From positions 310,001-374,000 of the forward strand of contig NZ_PPXG01000004.1 in NCBI RefSeq assembly GCF_002909485.1: 64,000 nt of DNA, given 5' to 3'. The position numbers and the translations under genes were made by a program. This DNA is from Stutzerimonas stutzeri. Lineage in GTDB: Bacteria > Pseudomonadota > Gammaproteobacteria > Pseudomonadales > Pseudomonadaceae. The notes beneath the pieces are model-generated. The model saw only the letters and a list, made by a program, of their open reading frames with translations, made no database searches and was not told the DNA's origin. Positions 27,950 to 41,333 of this stretch are shown here, one piece after another; position 1 is the first letter of the stretch, and the number at the start of each line of letters is the position of its first letter.

Positions 27950-30328
27950 TTACTCTTCTGGTTTCCAGCGTTTGAGCAGCAGGGCGTTGCTCACCACGCT
28001 GACGCTCGACAGCGCCATCGCTGCACCGGCTACCACTGGGCTGAGAAAGCCGAATGCGGCGAGCGGAATGCCCACCAGGTTGTAGATGAAGGCCCAGAAC
28101 AGGTTCTGCTGGATCTTGCGGTAGGTGCGCCGGCTGATCTCCAGCGCCGCCGGTACCAGGCGTGGGTCGCCACGCATCAGGGTAATGCCGGCCGCATGCA
28201 TGGCTACGTCGGTACCACCGCCCATGGCGATGCCGACATCCGCCGCAGCCAGCGCCGGCGCATCGTTGATGCCGTCGCCAACCATGGCCACCACTGCGCC
28301 GCCCTTTTTCAGTTCCGCCACGGTGGCGGCCTTGTCCGCCGGCAGCACTTCGGCATGCACGTCGTCGATATGCAGCGCTTCGGCCACCACGCGGGCGCTG
28401 CCGCGGTTGTCGCCGGTGATCAGGTGGCTGCGGATGTGCCGCGCCGCCAGCGCGGCAATGGCCGCTGCGGCGCCGTCCTTGAGACTGTCGCCGAAGGCGA
28501 ACAGACCGAGGATACGCGGCTCCGGCGAGTGTTCCACCAGCCAGGAAAGGGTTCGGCCTTCGGCTTCCCAGCGCTGGGCGGTGTCCAGCAATTCGTCTGG
28601 CTGCAGGCCGTACTCTTCGAGCATGCGCCGGTTGCCCAGGGCCAGTTGCCGGCCGTCTAACGTTCCTGTAATGCCGCGGCCGCTCAGGGCTTGGCTCTTC
28701 TCAACGGCCGGCACCGCGATGCCTTCAGCTTCGCAGCGCTCCAGGACGGCGCGTGCCAGCGGATGTTCGCTGCCGCGCTGCAGTGCGCCGGCCAGGCGCA
28801 GTATCCGGGTGTCGTCGCCGTCCACGGCATGCAGGTGGATGATCTGCGGTTTGCCCGAGGTGAGCGTGCCGGTCTTGTCGAAGGCCACGGCCGTGACCGC
28901 ATGGGCGACTTCCAGCGCCTCGGCGTCCTTGATCAGAATGCCGTGGCGTGCGGCCACGCCGGTACCGGCCATGATCGCCGCCGGAGTGGCCAAACCGAGG
29001 GCACAGGGACAGGCGATTACCAGCACTGCCACGGCGTTGATCAGCGCAACCTCGGCCGGTGCGCCAGCGAGCAGCCAGCCGATCAGCGTGACGACGGCGA
29101 TCACCAGCACGGCCGGGACGAACACCTGGCTGACCTTGTCCACCAGCTTCTGGATCGGCGCCTTGGCCGCCTGGGCGTCTTCCACCAGGCGGATGATCCG
29201 CGCCAGCACGGTCTCGCCACCGAGCGCCGTGGTGCGCACCAGCAGGCGCCCCTCGCCATTGATCGCGCCGCCGGTGATGCGATCCCCCGGCGCCTTTTCG
29301 ACTGGCAGGCTTTCACCGCTGATCAACGCTTCATCGGCCTGGCTTTCGCCTTCCACCACTTCGCCGTCCACCGGGAAGCGCTCGCCGGGCTTGACCAGCA
29401 CCAGGTCGTCCAGGCGCAGGGCAATGATGGCGACGTCTTCCTCGCGGCCGTCGATCACCCGAGTCGCTCGGTCCGGACGCAGGGCTTCGAGCGCGCGGAT
29501 CGCCGCGCTGGTCTGGCGTTTGGCACGGCTTTCCAGGTACTTGCCCAGCAGCACCAGAGCGATCACTACTGCCGAGGCCTCGAAATACAGGTGCGGCATC
29601 TGCCCGGCAGGCGTCGCCCACCACTGGTAGAGGCTCAGGCCGTAGCCGGCGCTGGTGCCGATGGCGACCAGCAGATCCATATTGCCGGCACCAGCGCGCA
29701 CCGCCTTCCAGCCGGCCACGTAGAAGCGTGCGCCGAGGATGAACTGCACCGGCGTGGCGAGCAGGAACTGGATCCATGGCGGCAGCATCCAGTGCCCCCC
29801 GAACAGCTCGCCGAACATTGGCAGCACCAAGGGTGCGGCCAGCAGCAGGCCCGCAATTACCGCCCAACGTTCGCGCTGCAGGCGTCGTTCGGCATCCTCT
29901 GCAGAGCGCTGTTGGTCGCCGGCGCGAGCCGTGTAGCCAGCTGCCTCGACGGCCTGGATCAGCACGCCGGGGTCCGGCATACCGATCAACTCGACATGTG
30001 CGCGCTCGCTGGCCAGGTTCACCGTAGCGCTGCGTACGCCGGGCACCTTGAGCAGCGCACGTTCGACCCGGCCTACGCAGCTTGCGCAGGTCATGCCTTC
30101 GATATTCAGTTCGATGCTCTGCAGCGGTACGCCATAGCCGGCCTTTTCCACGGCCGTGATTAGCGTTGCCAGATCAACGTCCCCGCCATCGATGCGCACC
30201 TGTTCGTTGGCCAAGTTGACGCTCGCTGCGGCGACACCCGGCACCTTGAGCAGGGCGCGCTCGACACGGCCGGCGCAGCTGGCGCAGGTCATACCGCTGA
30301 CTGGCAGCGTATGGGTGGCGCTGGACAT
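27950..30328 (-). CDS. copA: Cu(I)-exporting P1B-type ATPase CopA
   Basis: A 792-residue copper efflux ATPase of the inner membrane. It has two N-terminal heavy-metal domains with GMTCASC (Cys 15/18 and 81/84), eight membrane helices, the phosphatase motif SGES, the copper-path CPC (440-442), the phosphorylated Asp484 in DKTGT, and the [10 protein letters not shown] hinge. It is divergent from copZ and controlled by a CueR box. Confidence 0.96.
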   Translation of the reverse strand: MSSATHTLPVSGMTCASCAGRVERALLKVPGVAAASVNLANEQVRIDGGDVDLATLITAVEKAGYGVPLQSIELNIEGMTCASCVGRVERALLKVPGVRSATVNLASERAHVELIGMPDPGVLIQAVEAAGYTARAGDQQRSAEDAERRLQRERWAVIAGLLLAAPLVLPMFGELFGGHWMLPPWIQFLLATPVQFILGARFYVAGWKAVRAGAGNMDLLVAIGTSAGYGLSLYQWWATPAGQMPHLYFEASAVVIALVLLGKYLESRAKRQTSAAIRALEALRPDRATRVIDGREEDVAIIALRLDDLVLVKPGERFPVDGEVVEGESQADEALISGESLPVEKAPGDRITGGAINGEGRLLVRTTALGGETVLARIIRLVEDAQAAKAPIQKLVDKVSQVFVPAVLVIAVVTLIGWLLAGAPAEVALINAVAVLVIACPCALGLATPAAIMAGTGVAARHGILIKDAEALEVAHAVTAVAFDKTGTLTSGKPQIIHLHAVDGDDTRILRLAGALQRGSEHPLARAVLERCEAEGIAVPAVEKSQALSGRGITGTLDGRQLALGNRRMLEEYGLQPDELLDTAQRWEAEGRTLSWLVEHSPEPRILGLFAFGDSLKDGAAAAIAALAARHIRSHLITGDNRGSARVVAEALHIDDVHAEVLPADKAATVAELKKGGAVVAMVGDGINDAPALAAADVGIAMGGGTDVAMHAAGITLMRGDPRLVPAALEISRRTYRKIQQNLFWAFIYNLVGIPLAAFGFLSPVVAGAAMALSSVSVVSNALLLKRWKPEE

Positions 30329-30366
30329 GGCATTGGACTCCTTGGATTAGCGACGGCTGCAGGGTC

Positions 30367-30397
30367 GACCTTAACCCTATGGCAAGGTCAAGACCAT
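30367..30397 (-). promoter_or_regulatory. CueR-type promoter for copA
   Basis: Dyad GACCTT (30367-30372) / AAGGTC (30384-30389). Read toward copA, TTGACC is the -35 and a 19-bp spacer precedes a weak -10, GACCCT. The stretched 19-bp spacing is the hallmark of MerR-family activated promoters. Confidence 0.75.
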
Positions 30398-30417
30398 GAT
30401 CTGCGACAGCAGGTACC

Positions 30418-30448
30418 TTGACCTTGCCCGGGTGGCAAGGTCGAAAAT
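30418..30448 (+). promoter_or_regulatory. CueR-type promoter for copZ
   Basis: TTGACC (30418-30423), a 19-bp spacer holding the dyad ACCTTGCC/GGCAAGGT (30421-30428, 30434-30441), then GAAAAT (30443-30448) as -10. Same design as the copA site, pointing the other way, 31 bp before copZ. Confidence 0.8.
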
Positions 30449-30478
30449 CGGCGCATTCACCAGTCGAGGAGAAAGACG

Positions 30479-30670
30479 ATGCAAGTATTCAATGTGAGCG
30501 GAATGACCTGCAGCCACTGCGAGCGTGCCGTGACCCAGGCCATCCAGGCGCTGGACCCGCAGGCCCAGGTGCAGGTGGACCTGGTGGCAGGAACCGTGCA
30601 GGTACAGAGCAGTGCCAGCGAACAGGCGATCCGCGAGGCGATAAGCGAAGAGGGTTATCAGGTGAGCTGA
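30479..30670 (+). CDS. copZ: Copper chaperone CopZ-like (HMA domain)
   Basis: A 63-residue stand-alone heavy-metal-associated domain with the Cu(I) motif GMTCSHC (Cys11, Cys14). It carries copper to CopA's N-terminal domains. A strong GAGGAG precedes the ATG, and it has its own CueR-type promoter. It faces the convergent TetR gene with only four bases between stop codons. Confidence 0.92.
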   Translation: MQVFNVSGMTCSHCERAVTQAIQALDPQAQVQVDLVAGTVQVQSSASEQAIREAISEEGYQVS

Positions 30671-30674
30671 TCGC

Positions 30675-31322
30675 TCAGCCGGCGAGCTGGTCGGGATCGT
30701 CCGGCCAGTCGCGGACCAGACCGCGGAATAACGGGTCGATCAATGCCTTGGTATCGACCTCCGGTGCGAACAATTCGGTGTCGCGCGTCCAGTCGGTGAA
30801 CAACCCGACCACCATGGCATGCAGCGAGAGTGCAGCAAGGCGCGGCGTTACGCCGGGACGTAAGCACGCCGAGGCATTGCGCAGTAGGTTCTCGCACAGG
30901 TCGATGAACTGATTGATGAACGCGTGGTGGCGCTCTTCGGCTTCGCGCAGCTCATCGGTGAACTCGCACTTGTGCAGCAGGATGGTGAAGATCCGGCGCT
31001 TCTGCTCGTTGCTTGCCAGCGCGCTGATGGCCTCGACCGTCAGGTTGCGCAGGGCGATCAGTGCCAGCAGCGGTTGTTGCTGATTGCAACTGCACAGGCG
31101 CTCGGTCATCTGCTCAGGCGGCAGACGAATCTGGTTGAGCATCTCGTGGAACAGGTGCGCCTTGTTCTGAAAATGCCAGTACACCGCGCCGCGTGTCACA
31201 CCGGCGTCGCGGGCAATCTGGTCGAGGCTGGTGTGGGCCACCCCCTTGTCCAGAAACAGCCCCTCGGCAGAGGCGAGGATGGCGATACGGGTTTTCTCGG
31301 CTTCTTCTTTGGTTCGGCGCAT
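30675..31322 (-). CDS. TetR/AcrR-family repressor (TtgR-like)
   Basis: A 215-residue repressor. HTH at about 10-57 (FLDKGVAHTSLDQIARDAGVTRGAVYWHF) is the AcrR/TtgR form, and the C-terminal drug-binding domain has HKCEFTDELREAEERHH. The start is the ATG at 31322 (MRRTKEEAEKTR), the family's normal start; the longer open frame is not used. It is divergent from an MFS drug transporter, with a candidate operator between them. Confidence 0.88.
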   Translation of the reverse strand: MRRTKEEAEKTRIAILASAEGLFLDKGVAHTSLDQIARDAGVTRGAVYWHFQNKAHLFHEMLNQIRLPPEQMTERLCSCNQQQPLLALIALRNLTVEAISALASNEQKRRIFTILLHKCEFTDELREAEERHHAFINQFIDLCENLLRNASACLRPGVTPRLAALSLHAMVVGLFTDWTRDTELFAPEVDTKALIDPLFRGLVRDWPDDPDQLAG

Positions 31323-31408
31323 GGGCAGATTCAGGCAGATGACGGCTGCTACGGGCGTCCAGCAGCAATGGAGGCGGCCAGTGTAACGGTGCATCTCGTC
31401 GTGATGCA

Positions 31409-31436
31409 TGTTTACAAACGGCGGTGTATGTAACAG
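31409..31436. promoter_or_regulatory. Candidate TetR (TtgR-like) operator
   Basis: The intergenic region holds TGTTTACAAAC, about 8 bp, then TATGTAACAG: two half sites resembling TtgR operators, which carry TTTACAAAC and ATGTAA. It lies 87 bp from the TetR gene and 90 bp from the MFS gene. Confidence 0.5.
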
Positions 31437-31525
31437 CATCTTGCATGCCGGTGTAAATGCCCGCGCACGGTCGATGTCCAATGGATGCCCTCGGCCACGT
31501 CTCCATTTCAGCTTGTGAGCCTCTG

Positions 31526-32698
31526 ATGTCTCTGCGGATTCTCCTCATACTGGGCGCGCTCAGCGCGTTCGGTCCTTTGGCTATCGACATGTACCTGCCG
31601 GCCTTTCCCTTGCTGGCGGAGTCCTTCGATACCAGCGTCGACCACGTGCAGCTTTCGCTGGCGGCCTATTTCATCGGCTTGGCCATCGGCCAGCTCGTCT
31701 ACGGGCCGCTGGCCGATCGCTACGGGCGGCGCGGGCCACTGCTGATCGGCGTGGTGCTGTTCACCCTGGCTTCGCTGGCCAGCGCCTTTGCGCCGTCCAT
31801 GGACTGGCTGATCGGTGTGCGTTTCGTCCAGGCGCTAGGCGGCTGTGCCGGCATGGTGGTGGCGCGTGCCGTGGTGCGCGATCTGTGCGACCCGATGACC
31901 AGCGCCAAGGTGTTCTCCCAGCTGATGCTGGTCATGGGCCTGGCCCCGATCCTCGCGCCGGTGGCGGGTGGCGCGCTGCTGGCGTCGTTCGGCTGGCCGT
32001 CGATCTTCATCCTGCTGACACTGTTCAGCGCGATGTGCCTGGTGGCGGTCACGCTCTGGCTGCCGGAAACCTACCCGGCGGGACTGCCGCGCCAGCCGAT
32101 GTCCGGTGCGCTTGGGCAGTATCTGCGGTTATTCCGTGATCGGTTCTTTATCGGCCATGTGCTGACCGGCGCGCTGTGCATGGCCGGCATGTTCGCCTAC
32201 ATCACCGGCTCGCCGTTCGTCTTCATCGAGCTGTATGGCGTCAAGCCCGAGCACTTCGGCTGGCTGTTCGGCGTCAATGCGGCGGGCTTTATCCTCATGG
32301 CGCAGGTCAACGTACGACTGGTGCGCTGGCGTGGGCCGGAGTTCTGGGTGCGGCGTTGGGTGTGGTTCTTCTTTGGCAGTGCACTGGCGCTGTTGGCGGT
32401 GGCGGCGGCGCAGCCCGAATCACTCTGGCCGTTGCTGATCCCGCTGTTCTGCTGCGTGTCCTGCCTCGGCTGCCTGTTGCCGAACGCCACGGCTTGCGCC
32501 ATGGCCGACCAGCGTGCCAATGCCGGCAGCGCCTCGGCCCTGCTCGGCAGCATGCAGTTCACCATCGCGGCCATCGCTGCATCCGCGGTGGGGGCGTTGC
32601 ACAACGGCACGGCAGTGCCGTTGGCGGCGATCATCAGCCTGTGCGGCCTGCTGGCGACGATCGTGGCTTACACCACCGCGCGCGCCAGCACGGAATGA
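31526..32698 (+). CDS. Bcr/CflA-family multidrug MFS transporter
   Basis: A 390-residue inner-membrane drug:proton antiporter with 12 predicted membrane helices. It begins MSLRILLILGALSAFGPLAIDMYLPAFP, the Bcr/CflA opening, and carries the motif A loop GPLADRYGRRGPLLIG and RFVQALGGCAGMVVARA. The start is the ATG at 31526; upstream in-frame codons precede the conserved N-terminus. Probably repressed by the divergent TetR protein. Confidence 0.92.
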   Translation: MSLRILLILGALSAFGPLAIDMYLPAFPLLAESFDTSVDHVQLSLAAYFIGLAIGQLVYGPLADRYGRRGPLLIGVVLFTLASLASAFAPSMDWLIGVRFVQALGGCAGMVVARAVVRDLCDPMTSAKVFSQLMLVMGLAPILAPVAGGALLASFGWPSIFILLTLFSAMCLVAVTLWLPETYPAGLPRQPMSGALGQYLRLFRDRFFIGHVLTGALCMAGMFAYITGSPFVFIELYGVKPEHFGWLFGVNAAGFILMAQVNVRLVRWRGPEFWVRRWVWFFFGSALALLAVAAAQPESLWPLLIPLFCCVSCLGCLLPNATACAMADQRANAGSASALLGSMQFTIAAIAASAVGALHNGTAVPLAAIISLCGLLATIVAYTTARASTE

Positions 32699-32701
32699 CT
32701 G

Positions 32702-32866
32702 TCAGGCGCTGAGTGGCAGAGGATGTGGCGCCTGCAGGCGGCGATGCAGGGTTTCGACAAAGGCGCGTGCCTCGGCTTCGCTGCGGAAGGTGATTTTCTG
32801 CCGGTCAAGGCATACCTGCCAGGCGCTGTCGGGGTAGGGCGTCAGGGGGCGGACCAGAATATTCAT
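32702..32866 (-). CDS. Small conserved hypothetical protein (54 aa)
   Basis: A 54-residue protein starting at ATG 32866 with GAGGAG upstream. It has a short beta-rich N-terminus (MNILVRPLTPYPDSAWQVCLDRQ), then KITFRSEAEARAFVETLHRRL, a helix of the type seen in small Pseudomonas proteins of unknown role. It sits between the adenine deaminase gene and the MFS gene, ending three bases past the MFS stop on the opposite strand. Confidence 0.65.
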   Translation of the reverse strand: MNILVRPLTPYPDSAWQVCLDRQKITFRSEAEARAFVETLHRRLQAPHPLPLSA

Positions 32867-32953
32867 GGCGATCTCCTCGTTAGACGGTGCACAGTCTAGG
32901 CGCTGCCATGGCTCGCGAGACGAGCCATGGTGTCGCATGCCGCCGGTCTGACT

Positions 32954-34048
<1,095 letters not shown>

Positions 34049-34108
34049 TTAATTGACCAACGGTCTGCAGCCCAGTTCTGACGGGCGCTGGCGAGGTTGT
34101 TCCCAACG

Positions 34109-34330
34109 TTATCCACAAAGTTCTCCACGCAAATCGGGCATAACCTCGAGCTGGCAGAACGCGATTGATGGCAAAACGTCAGTAGCCGACCGTCCAGCCA
34201 AAAAACACAGTAATTCAAGTGCTTAACGCACTCCGATGGGGCGCTCGGGTGGTTTTGATCAAAAAGTGTGCAGTTTTCTGAAGCGCCCGCAGCAAGCGCT
34301 TTCCAGGCGGCCATACAATTGTTATCCACA
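34109..34330. other. Intergenic region with two perfect DnaA boxes
   Basis: The gap 33905-34364 has no credible gene. It holds two exact TTATCCACA boxes on the same strand (34109-34117 and 34322-34330) plus degenerate ones nearby (reverse TTGCCCACA at 34348-34356). A 12-bp palindrome TTTTGATCAAAA is at 34253-34264. No dnaA, rpmH or dnaN lies near, so this is not an obvious oriC. Confidence 0.5.
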
Positions 34331-34364
34331 ATTGCGTCCACAGTATTTGTGGGCAACGGCGTGT

Positions 34365-34952
<588 letters not shown>

Positions 34953-35162
34953 GGCAGATACGGCGTCGCTGATGGTGTACGGGCCGCCATTGTAGCGACG
35001 CAACGGCCGCTGCGCTGTGCCTGTGCGGCCGAGGCCATCCGGCGAATGGTATGAACTTCCGCGGAGCTGTTGGCCCCTTAACCAGATAGGTGCGGTTCGC
35101 ACACGGCCGTGTTTGAGCCTTGTGAAACCGTTTCCGCTGGCACACCAGATGGAGGAGAACCC

Positions 35163-35492
35163 ATGCTCAATTCCAGTTACCAGTCATGCATCCAGGCCTG
35201 TTCAAATTGCGCACTGGTCTGCGAGACCTGCGCGGCATCCTGCTTGCGCGAAGACGACGTGAAGATGATGGCGCGCTGCATCGAGCTCGATCGTGACTGC
35301 GCAGATATGTGTGCGATGGCGGCAGTGCTGATGACCCGCGACAGCGCCTACGCCAAAGCTTTCTGCAAGCTCTGCGCACAGGTCTGTCGCGACTGCGCCG
35401 AGGAGTGCGGCAAGCACAAACACGACCATTGCCAGGCCTGCGCCGAAGCCTGTCGCAAGTGCGCTGAAGCGTGCGAAAAGATGGCCGCCTGA
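35163..35492 (+). CDS. Cys-rich four-helix copper-storage-like protein (DUF326)
   Basis: A 109-residue protein with 19 cysteines, mostly spaced C-x2/3-C along helices (9, 13, 16, 20, 23, 27, 39, 46, 50, 68, 71, 75, 78, 82, 90, 93, 97, 100, 104), and a His/Lys patch HKHDHC. This is the DUF326 / cytosolic Csp3 pattern; such proteins store many Cu(I) ions in a four-helix bundle. No signal peptide, so cytosolic. A strong GGAGGAG precedes the ATG. It lies 4.5 kb from copZ. Confidence 0.88.
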   Translation: MLNSSYQSCIQACSNCALVCETCAASCLREDDVKMMARCIELDRDCADMCAMAAVLMTRDSAYAKAFCKLCAQVCRDCAEECGKHKHDHCQACAEACRKCAEACEKMAA

Positions 35493-35506
35493 TCGGTCGT
35501 TGGTTG

Positions 35507-35537
35507 GGAGGGTCGCAGCCGCGGTTGTTGGCCCTCC
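35507..35537 (+). terminator. Possible hairpin after copper-storage gene
   Basis: GGAGGG (35507-35512) pairs with CCCTCC (35532-35537) 15 bp after the stop; no T tract. Confidence 0.3.
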
Positions 35538-35541
35538 GGCT

Positions 35542-36185
35542 TCAGGCCAGCCAGTCCAGCGTCAGAATCAGACGGCGCTCAGCCGTTGTCGCTTGCGGCG
35601 AGCGATGAATGATCCCGGCGCCTTCGTTACCCAGCCATTTCTCCCCCTTGAACAACGCCACGTCTCCAACCCCGAGCTGCTGGATGGCAGCCGGATCAGT
35701 CGGTTCGGCTGCCGGATCGCCCAGGCGCCGACGCTGCATGCCGCCCTCATGAAGCCATTCGCTACCTGCGCCGGCGTAGGTGGTGATCAGCCGCAGCGGT
35801 ACATGATCGACGTGAAAGCGCGGGCACATGGGTTTGTCCAGCACGCGCAGGCGCAGGCCGATACGCCGCGCGTCGACCAGGCAGCTGAACGCCCGCACGA
35901 GCCAGGCGATGTCGGCGACGAAACCGGCATGGCCGGACAGGTCCCGATAAGCAGCGGCCAGGGTTGGTAGCTGCACCTCGTCTTCGTCGACGGGTTCGAG
36001 GGTCAGCGATTCGGCCAGCGGCTCGCCCAGGGCCAGGAGTGTCTCGGCGAACTCGGCAATGTGCAGCGGCAGCTGGCGCTGCCATACGCTGAGGTTGACG
36101 CCGTCGTTCAGCGCTTCGCCGAGTACTGCCGGGGTGTCGCCCAGCAGCTGGCGCGGCTGTGGGCGGATGATCTGCTGCGCCAGCA

Positions 36186-36186
<1 letters not shown>
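35542..36186 (-). CDS. DUF1826 domain-containing protein
   Basis: A 214-residue protein with the DUF1826 blocks: RFHVDHVPLRLITTYAGAGSEWL, a W-LHEGGMQ region, and GDVALFKGEKW...GIIHRSP. The His/Asp-rich pattern (H-x-D, HRSP) resembles 2-oxoglutarate-oxygenase folds, but no activity is known. It is the third gene of a zinc-starvation operon: its ATG overlaps the CobW stop codon by one base. Confidence 0.85.
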
Positions 36187-37388
<1,202 letters not shown>

Positions 37389-37397
37389 GGCAGTCTC

Positions 37398-37802
37398 TCA
37401 GGCGGATCGTTGGTGTTTTTCGCGCTGTTCCTGGCGTTGTTTCGCCTCGATGGACAGCGTCGTGGTGGGGCGCAGCAACAGCCGCTGCAGGCCGATGGGT
37501 TCGCCTGTTTCGGCGCACCAGCCGTATTCGCCGCGGGCGATGGCATCCAGTGCGTCGTCGATCTTGTCCAGCAGCTTCTTTTCCCGCTCCAACACGCGCA
37601 GCTGCCACTGGCGCTGCTCTTCGGCACTGCCGATGTCGGCTGGATCGCTGCTGGGTTCAACTTCGCGCAAGGCGTCGAATTCCTCGGCGATGCGGCTCTG
37701 CAATTCCTGGCGCTGTTGCAGTAGCAAGTCGCGGAAGAAAGCCTGTTGTTCGGCGTTCATGTACGCCTCGGTGGGTTGGGCGAGAAGTTCGGCTTCGGTC
37801 AT
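37398..37802 (-). CDS. dksA2: DksA2, zinc-independent DksA paralogue
   Basis: A 134-residue DksA/TraR protein: the coiled-coil arm (about 20-85) with the DxxDxA-type tip DPADIGSA, then a degenerate zinc-finger region where only one of the usual four cysteines remains (Cys96; others are Thr99 and non-Cys). DksA2 replaces DksA when zinc is limited and controls the stringent response with ppGpp. Zur box directly upstream of its start. Confidence 0.92.
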   Translation of the reverse strand: MTEAELLAQPTEAYMNAEQQAFFRDLLLQQRQELQSRIAEEFDALREVEPSSDPADIGSAEEQRQWQLRVLEREKKLLDKIDDALDAIARGEYGWCAETGEPIGLQRLLLRPTTTLSIEAKQRQEQREKHQRSA

Positions 37803-37829
37803 GAGCGGGTGCCCGGCAAGATTGATTGT

Positions 37830-37853
37830 TTAGTTATAACATAACATTTGCGA
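37830..37853 (-). promoter_or_regulatory. Zur box for dksA2-cobW-DUF1826
   Basis: AT-rich dyad centred near 37840 reading AAATGTTATGTTATAAC on the gene strand, matching the Zur consensus GAAATGTTATA-NN-ATAACATTTC in most positions. It sits about 30 bp before the dksA2 start, where bound Zur would block transcription in zinc-replete cells. Confidence 0.75.
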
Positions 37854-37974
37854 TCGGTACGAGTGCGTGTCGGGTAGTGGCGGGCGTTGCGCAAAGGATG
37901 GGTAGGCTTGGATCGGTGTACGAGGATGTTGCGATAGCGGTCTTTTCGCCGGTTGGGGCGAGTTGGCGCGCTCT

Positions 37975-38063
37975 GGTGGGCTGAAGCCCACCCTACGAGG
38001 GATGCGACGTGGAGCGCAGGCACAGAAAGCTTTGAGGCTTTGTAGGGTGGGCTTCAGCCCACC
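37975..38063. repeat. REP-like inverted pair of palindromes
   Basis: Two copies of a 22-base element (37975-37996 and 38042-38063) are perfect inverted copies of each other, 45 bases apart. Each contains an internal palindrome centred on GGGCTGAAGCCC. This is the layout of a Pseudomonas REP doublet. The rest of the gap 37803-38118 holds the Zur box and no gene. Confidence 0.7.
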
Positions 38064-38118
38064 GCATTCACCACCGCGGATGCGCCCAAGCCCGCCCGAT
38101 GGGAGAGCATTCGTTTGC

Positions 38119-38643
38119 TCAGCTGCTTGAAAGGCCGTGGTAGTTGCGGCCGAAGTAGACCAGCGCATCGCTGCTGTCACGGCGGTACACGGCGAGCACT
38201 TCGCAATAGAGGATGTCGTGGGTGCCGACGCTGGCGCTGTGGCTGATACGGCAGTCGAACGAGACAGTCGCGCCGTCGAGCAGCGGCGAGCCCGTCGCCC
38301 CTACACTCCACTGCGCCGCTGCGAATCGCTCGGCCATGGGCGTCTTGCCGCCGAACAGGTTGGATAGGTCCCGCTGTGCGCCGGCCAGGGTGTTCACGCA
38401 CAGCTGCCCGTTGGCGGTGACGATCGGGTGCGCCGAGGCGCTGCGGTTCAGGCATACCAGCAGCGTCGGCGGTTCGTCGGTGACGCTGCACACCGCGGTG
38501 GCGGTGAAGCCGGCGCGCCCGCTAGGGCCGTCAGTGGTAATGATGTTGACCGCCGCGGCCAGGCGCGCCATGGCGTCGCGATAATCCTGACGAATCACTG
38601 GAGCGCTGAATTGACTGGTGGTTTCGCATTGAGCCAGTTGCAT
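38119..38643 (-). CDS. rutF: Flavin reductase RutF
   Basis: A 174-residue flavin reductase-like protein supplying reduced FMN to RutA. Family blocks: [33 protein letters not shown] and NRSASAHP, then [16 protein letters not shown]. Last gene of the rut operon, 13 bp after rutE. Start at ATG 38643. Confidence 0.9.
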   Translation of the reverse strand: MQLAQCETTSQFSAPVIRQDYRDAMARLAAAVNIITTDGPSGRAGFTATAVCSVTDEPPTLLVCLNRSASAHPIVTANGQLCVNTLAGAQRDLSNLFGGKTPMAERFAAAQWSVGATGSPLLDGATVSFDCRISHSASVGTHDILYCEVLAVYRRDSSDALVYFGRNYHGLSSS

Positions 38644-38656
38644 GGTCGTTTCTCCA

Positions 38657-39247
38657 TCAGGCAAGAACGCAGGCCCGGTCGAAGGGCAGGCGTGGCAGGC
38701 GGTCGCGCAGCTTGCTGGCGTCGCCGTAGCCGAGGTTGATCAGCAGGTTGGATTTCCAGCTCGTGCCGGCGAAGAAGGCGGCATCCAGCGCCTTGCCGTC
38801 GAAGCCGGACATTGGTCCGCAATCGAGCCCCAAAGCGCGGGCAGCGAGGATCAGATAACCGGCCTGCAGCGAGCTGTTGCGCAGCGCGTTCTCGGTGATC
38901 AGCGCCGGCTGCCCGGCGTACCAGCTGCGGGCGTCGGCAAAGGGGAACAGCTCCGCCAGGGTTTCCGGAAAGTCCTCGTCATAGGCGACGATCACCGTGA
39001 CCGGCGCGGCCATGGTCTTTTCCAGATTGCCCTTGGACAGGCAGGGCGCGAGCTTTGCCTTTCCCTCCGGCGTGCGTACGAAGACAAAGCGGCCGGGGCA
39101 GCTGTTGACCGCAGTGGGGCCGAGGCGGACGTGCTCGTAGAGTTGTTCGAGCAGTGCGTCCGGCACCGGCTTGTCCAGCCAGGCGCTGTGGGTGCGGGCC
39201 TCGCTGAACAGCGTTGCGAGGGCATTCAAGTCGATGGGGGCGTGCAT
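38657..39247 (-). CDS. rutE: Probable malonic semialdehyde reductase RutE
   Basis: A 196-residue nitroreductase-fold flavoprotein; in the Rut pathway it reduces the toxic malonic semialdehyde to 3-hydroxypropionate. Blocks: [26 protein letters not shown], the SGFDG-A-FF region and LINLGYGD. The start ATG at 39247 matches the family. Confidence 0.9.
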   Translation of the reverse strand: MHAPIDLNALATLFSEARTHSAWLDKPVPDALLEQLYEHVRLGPTAVNSCPGRFVFVRTPEGKAKLAPCLSKGNLEKTMAAPVTVIVAYDEDFPETLAELFPFADARSWYAGQPALITENALRNSSLQAGYLILAARALGLDCGPMSGFDGKALDAAFFAGTSWKSNLLINLGYGDASKLRDRLPRLPFDRACVLA

Positions 39248-39257
39248 GTTCGGGTCC

Positions 39258-40055
39258 TCAGGCTGCTGCGACCTGGCCGCATTGCTCGGCAAGATGGTCC
39301 AGCAGGATCTGGTTGAAGGGTTCGCTGTCGCTGACGCTGGACGCGTGGCCACCGTAGTTCAGCAGCGCCAGCTGTGCGTTGGGCATGACGTCGGCCAGGT
39401 GCTGCGAGCGCTGCCAGGGCACCAGCATGTCGTCGCGGTTGGCGATCAGCAGGGTCGGGGTGGTGATGCGCGGCAGCTCGGCCTCGATATCGAAGGCCAG
39501 CAGCGCCTCGATGCGCCGCACCAGATTCATCGTCGGCGGAAAGTGCGCCAGTGCATGGGCATCGTCGCGTGCTAGTCGCTCGCTATTGGCAGCGATCCAG
39601 TCGGCCGGGTAGAGGAACAGCGACTGCGCCTGCACATAGGCTGCCGGGCCACTGTCGTGCAGCAGTTTCAGGCGCACCGCGAAACAGCGCGCGCTGTGCG
39701 GGTTGGGGCTGCCCCAGGCATTGATCGGCACCAGGCTCTGCAACAGCTGCGGCCGCAGCAGCGCAATCTGCATGCCGATTAGCCCGCCGAGGGCATGCCC
39801 GATGAAGTGGCAGCGGCGGATGCTCAGGGTGTCCAGCAGCTCCAGTAATTCCACTGCCATGGATTCGATGGAATAGCCCGCCGGCAGGTTCGCCGGACTC
39901 TTGTTGGTCCCCAGCTGATCGTAGACCAGCACCCGGTAGTCCTGGGTCAGAGCGGGCAGCTGCGGCGTCCAGAAGGCGCCGGCGCCGCCGAGGCCGGAGC
40001 TGAGCACCAGGGTTGGCGCATCCGGCTCCATGCGGCCGTGAAGTTCGTAGTGCAT
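39258..40055 (-). CDS. rutD: RutD, alpha/beta hydrolase of pyrimidine degradation
   Basis: A 265-residue alpha/beta hydrolase fold. The nucleophile elbow reads GHALGG, with Ala88 where a hydrolase Ser is expected; E. coli RutD has the same change. RutD is thought to speed removal of aminoacrylate. SSGLGGAG and YDQLGTN are also conserved. It lies 64 bp from rutC. Confidence 0.88.
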   Translation of the reverse strand: MHYELHGRMEPDAPTLVLSSGLGGAGAFWTPQLPALTQDYRVLVYDQLGTNKSPANLPAGYSIESMAVELLELLDTLSIRRCHFIGHALGGLIGMQIALLRPQLLQSLVPINAWGSPNPHSARCFAVRLKLLHDSGPAAYVQAQSLFLYPADWIAANSERLARDDAHALAHFPPTMNLVRRIEALLAFDIEAELPRITTPTLLIANRDDMLVPWQRSQHLADVMPNAQLALLNYGGHASSVSDSEPFNQILLDHLAEQCGQVAAA

Positions 40056-40119
40056 GTCATACCTCCGCGGGGTCGAGATGCGGGCCGCCGGCGCGACCGG
40101 ACGGCCCGCCCTGCAGGCG

Positions 40120-41332
<1,213 letters not shown>

Positions 41333-41333
<1 letters not shown>

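Noticed and set aside
28125..30163. Two long plus-strand frames opposite copA
   Set aside because: Shadow frames of CopA, whose motifs are all intact.
34253..34264. Anr/FNR box at TTTTGATCAAAA
   Set aside because: The consensus needs a four-base gap (TTGAT-N4-ATCAA); this palindrome has none.
34100..34360. Possible chromosomal origin (oriC)
   Set aside because: Only two perfect DnaA boxes and no dnaA/rpmH/dnaN or AT-rich unwinding element nearby.
37975..38063. CRISPR array
   Set aside because: Only two copies, inverted relative to each other, with no regular spacers and no cas genes.
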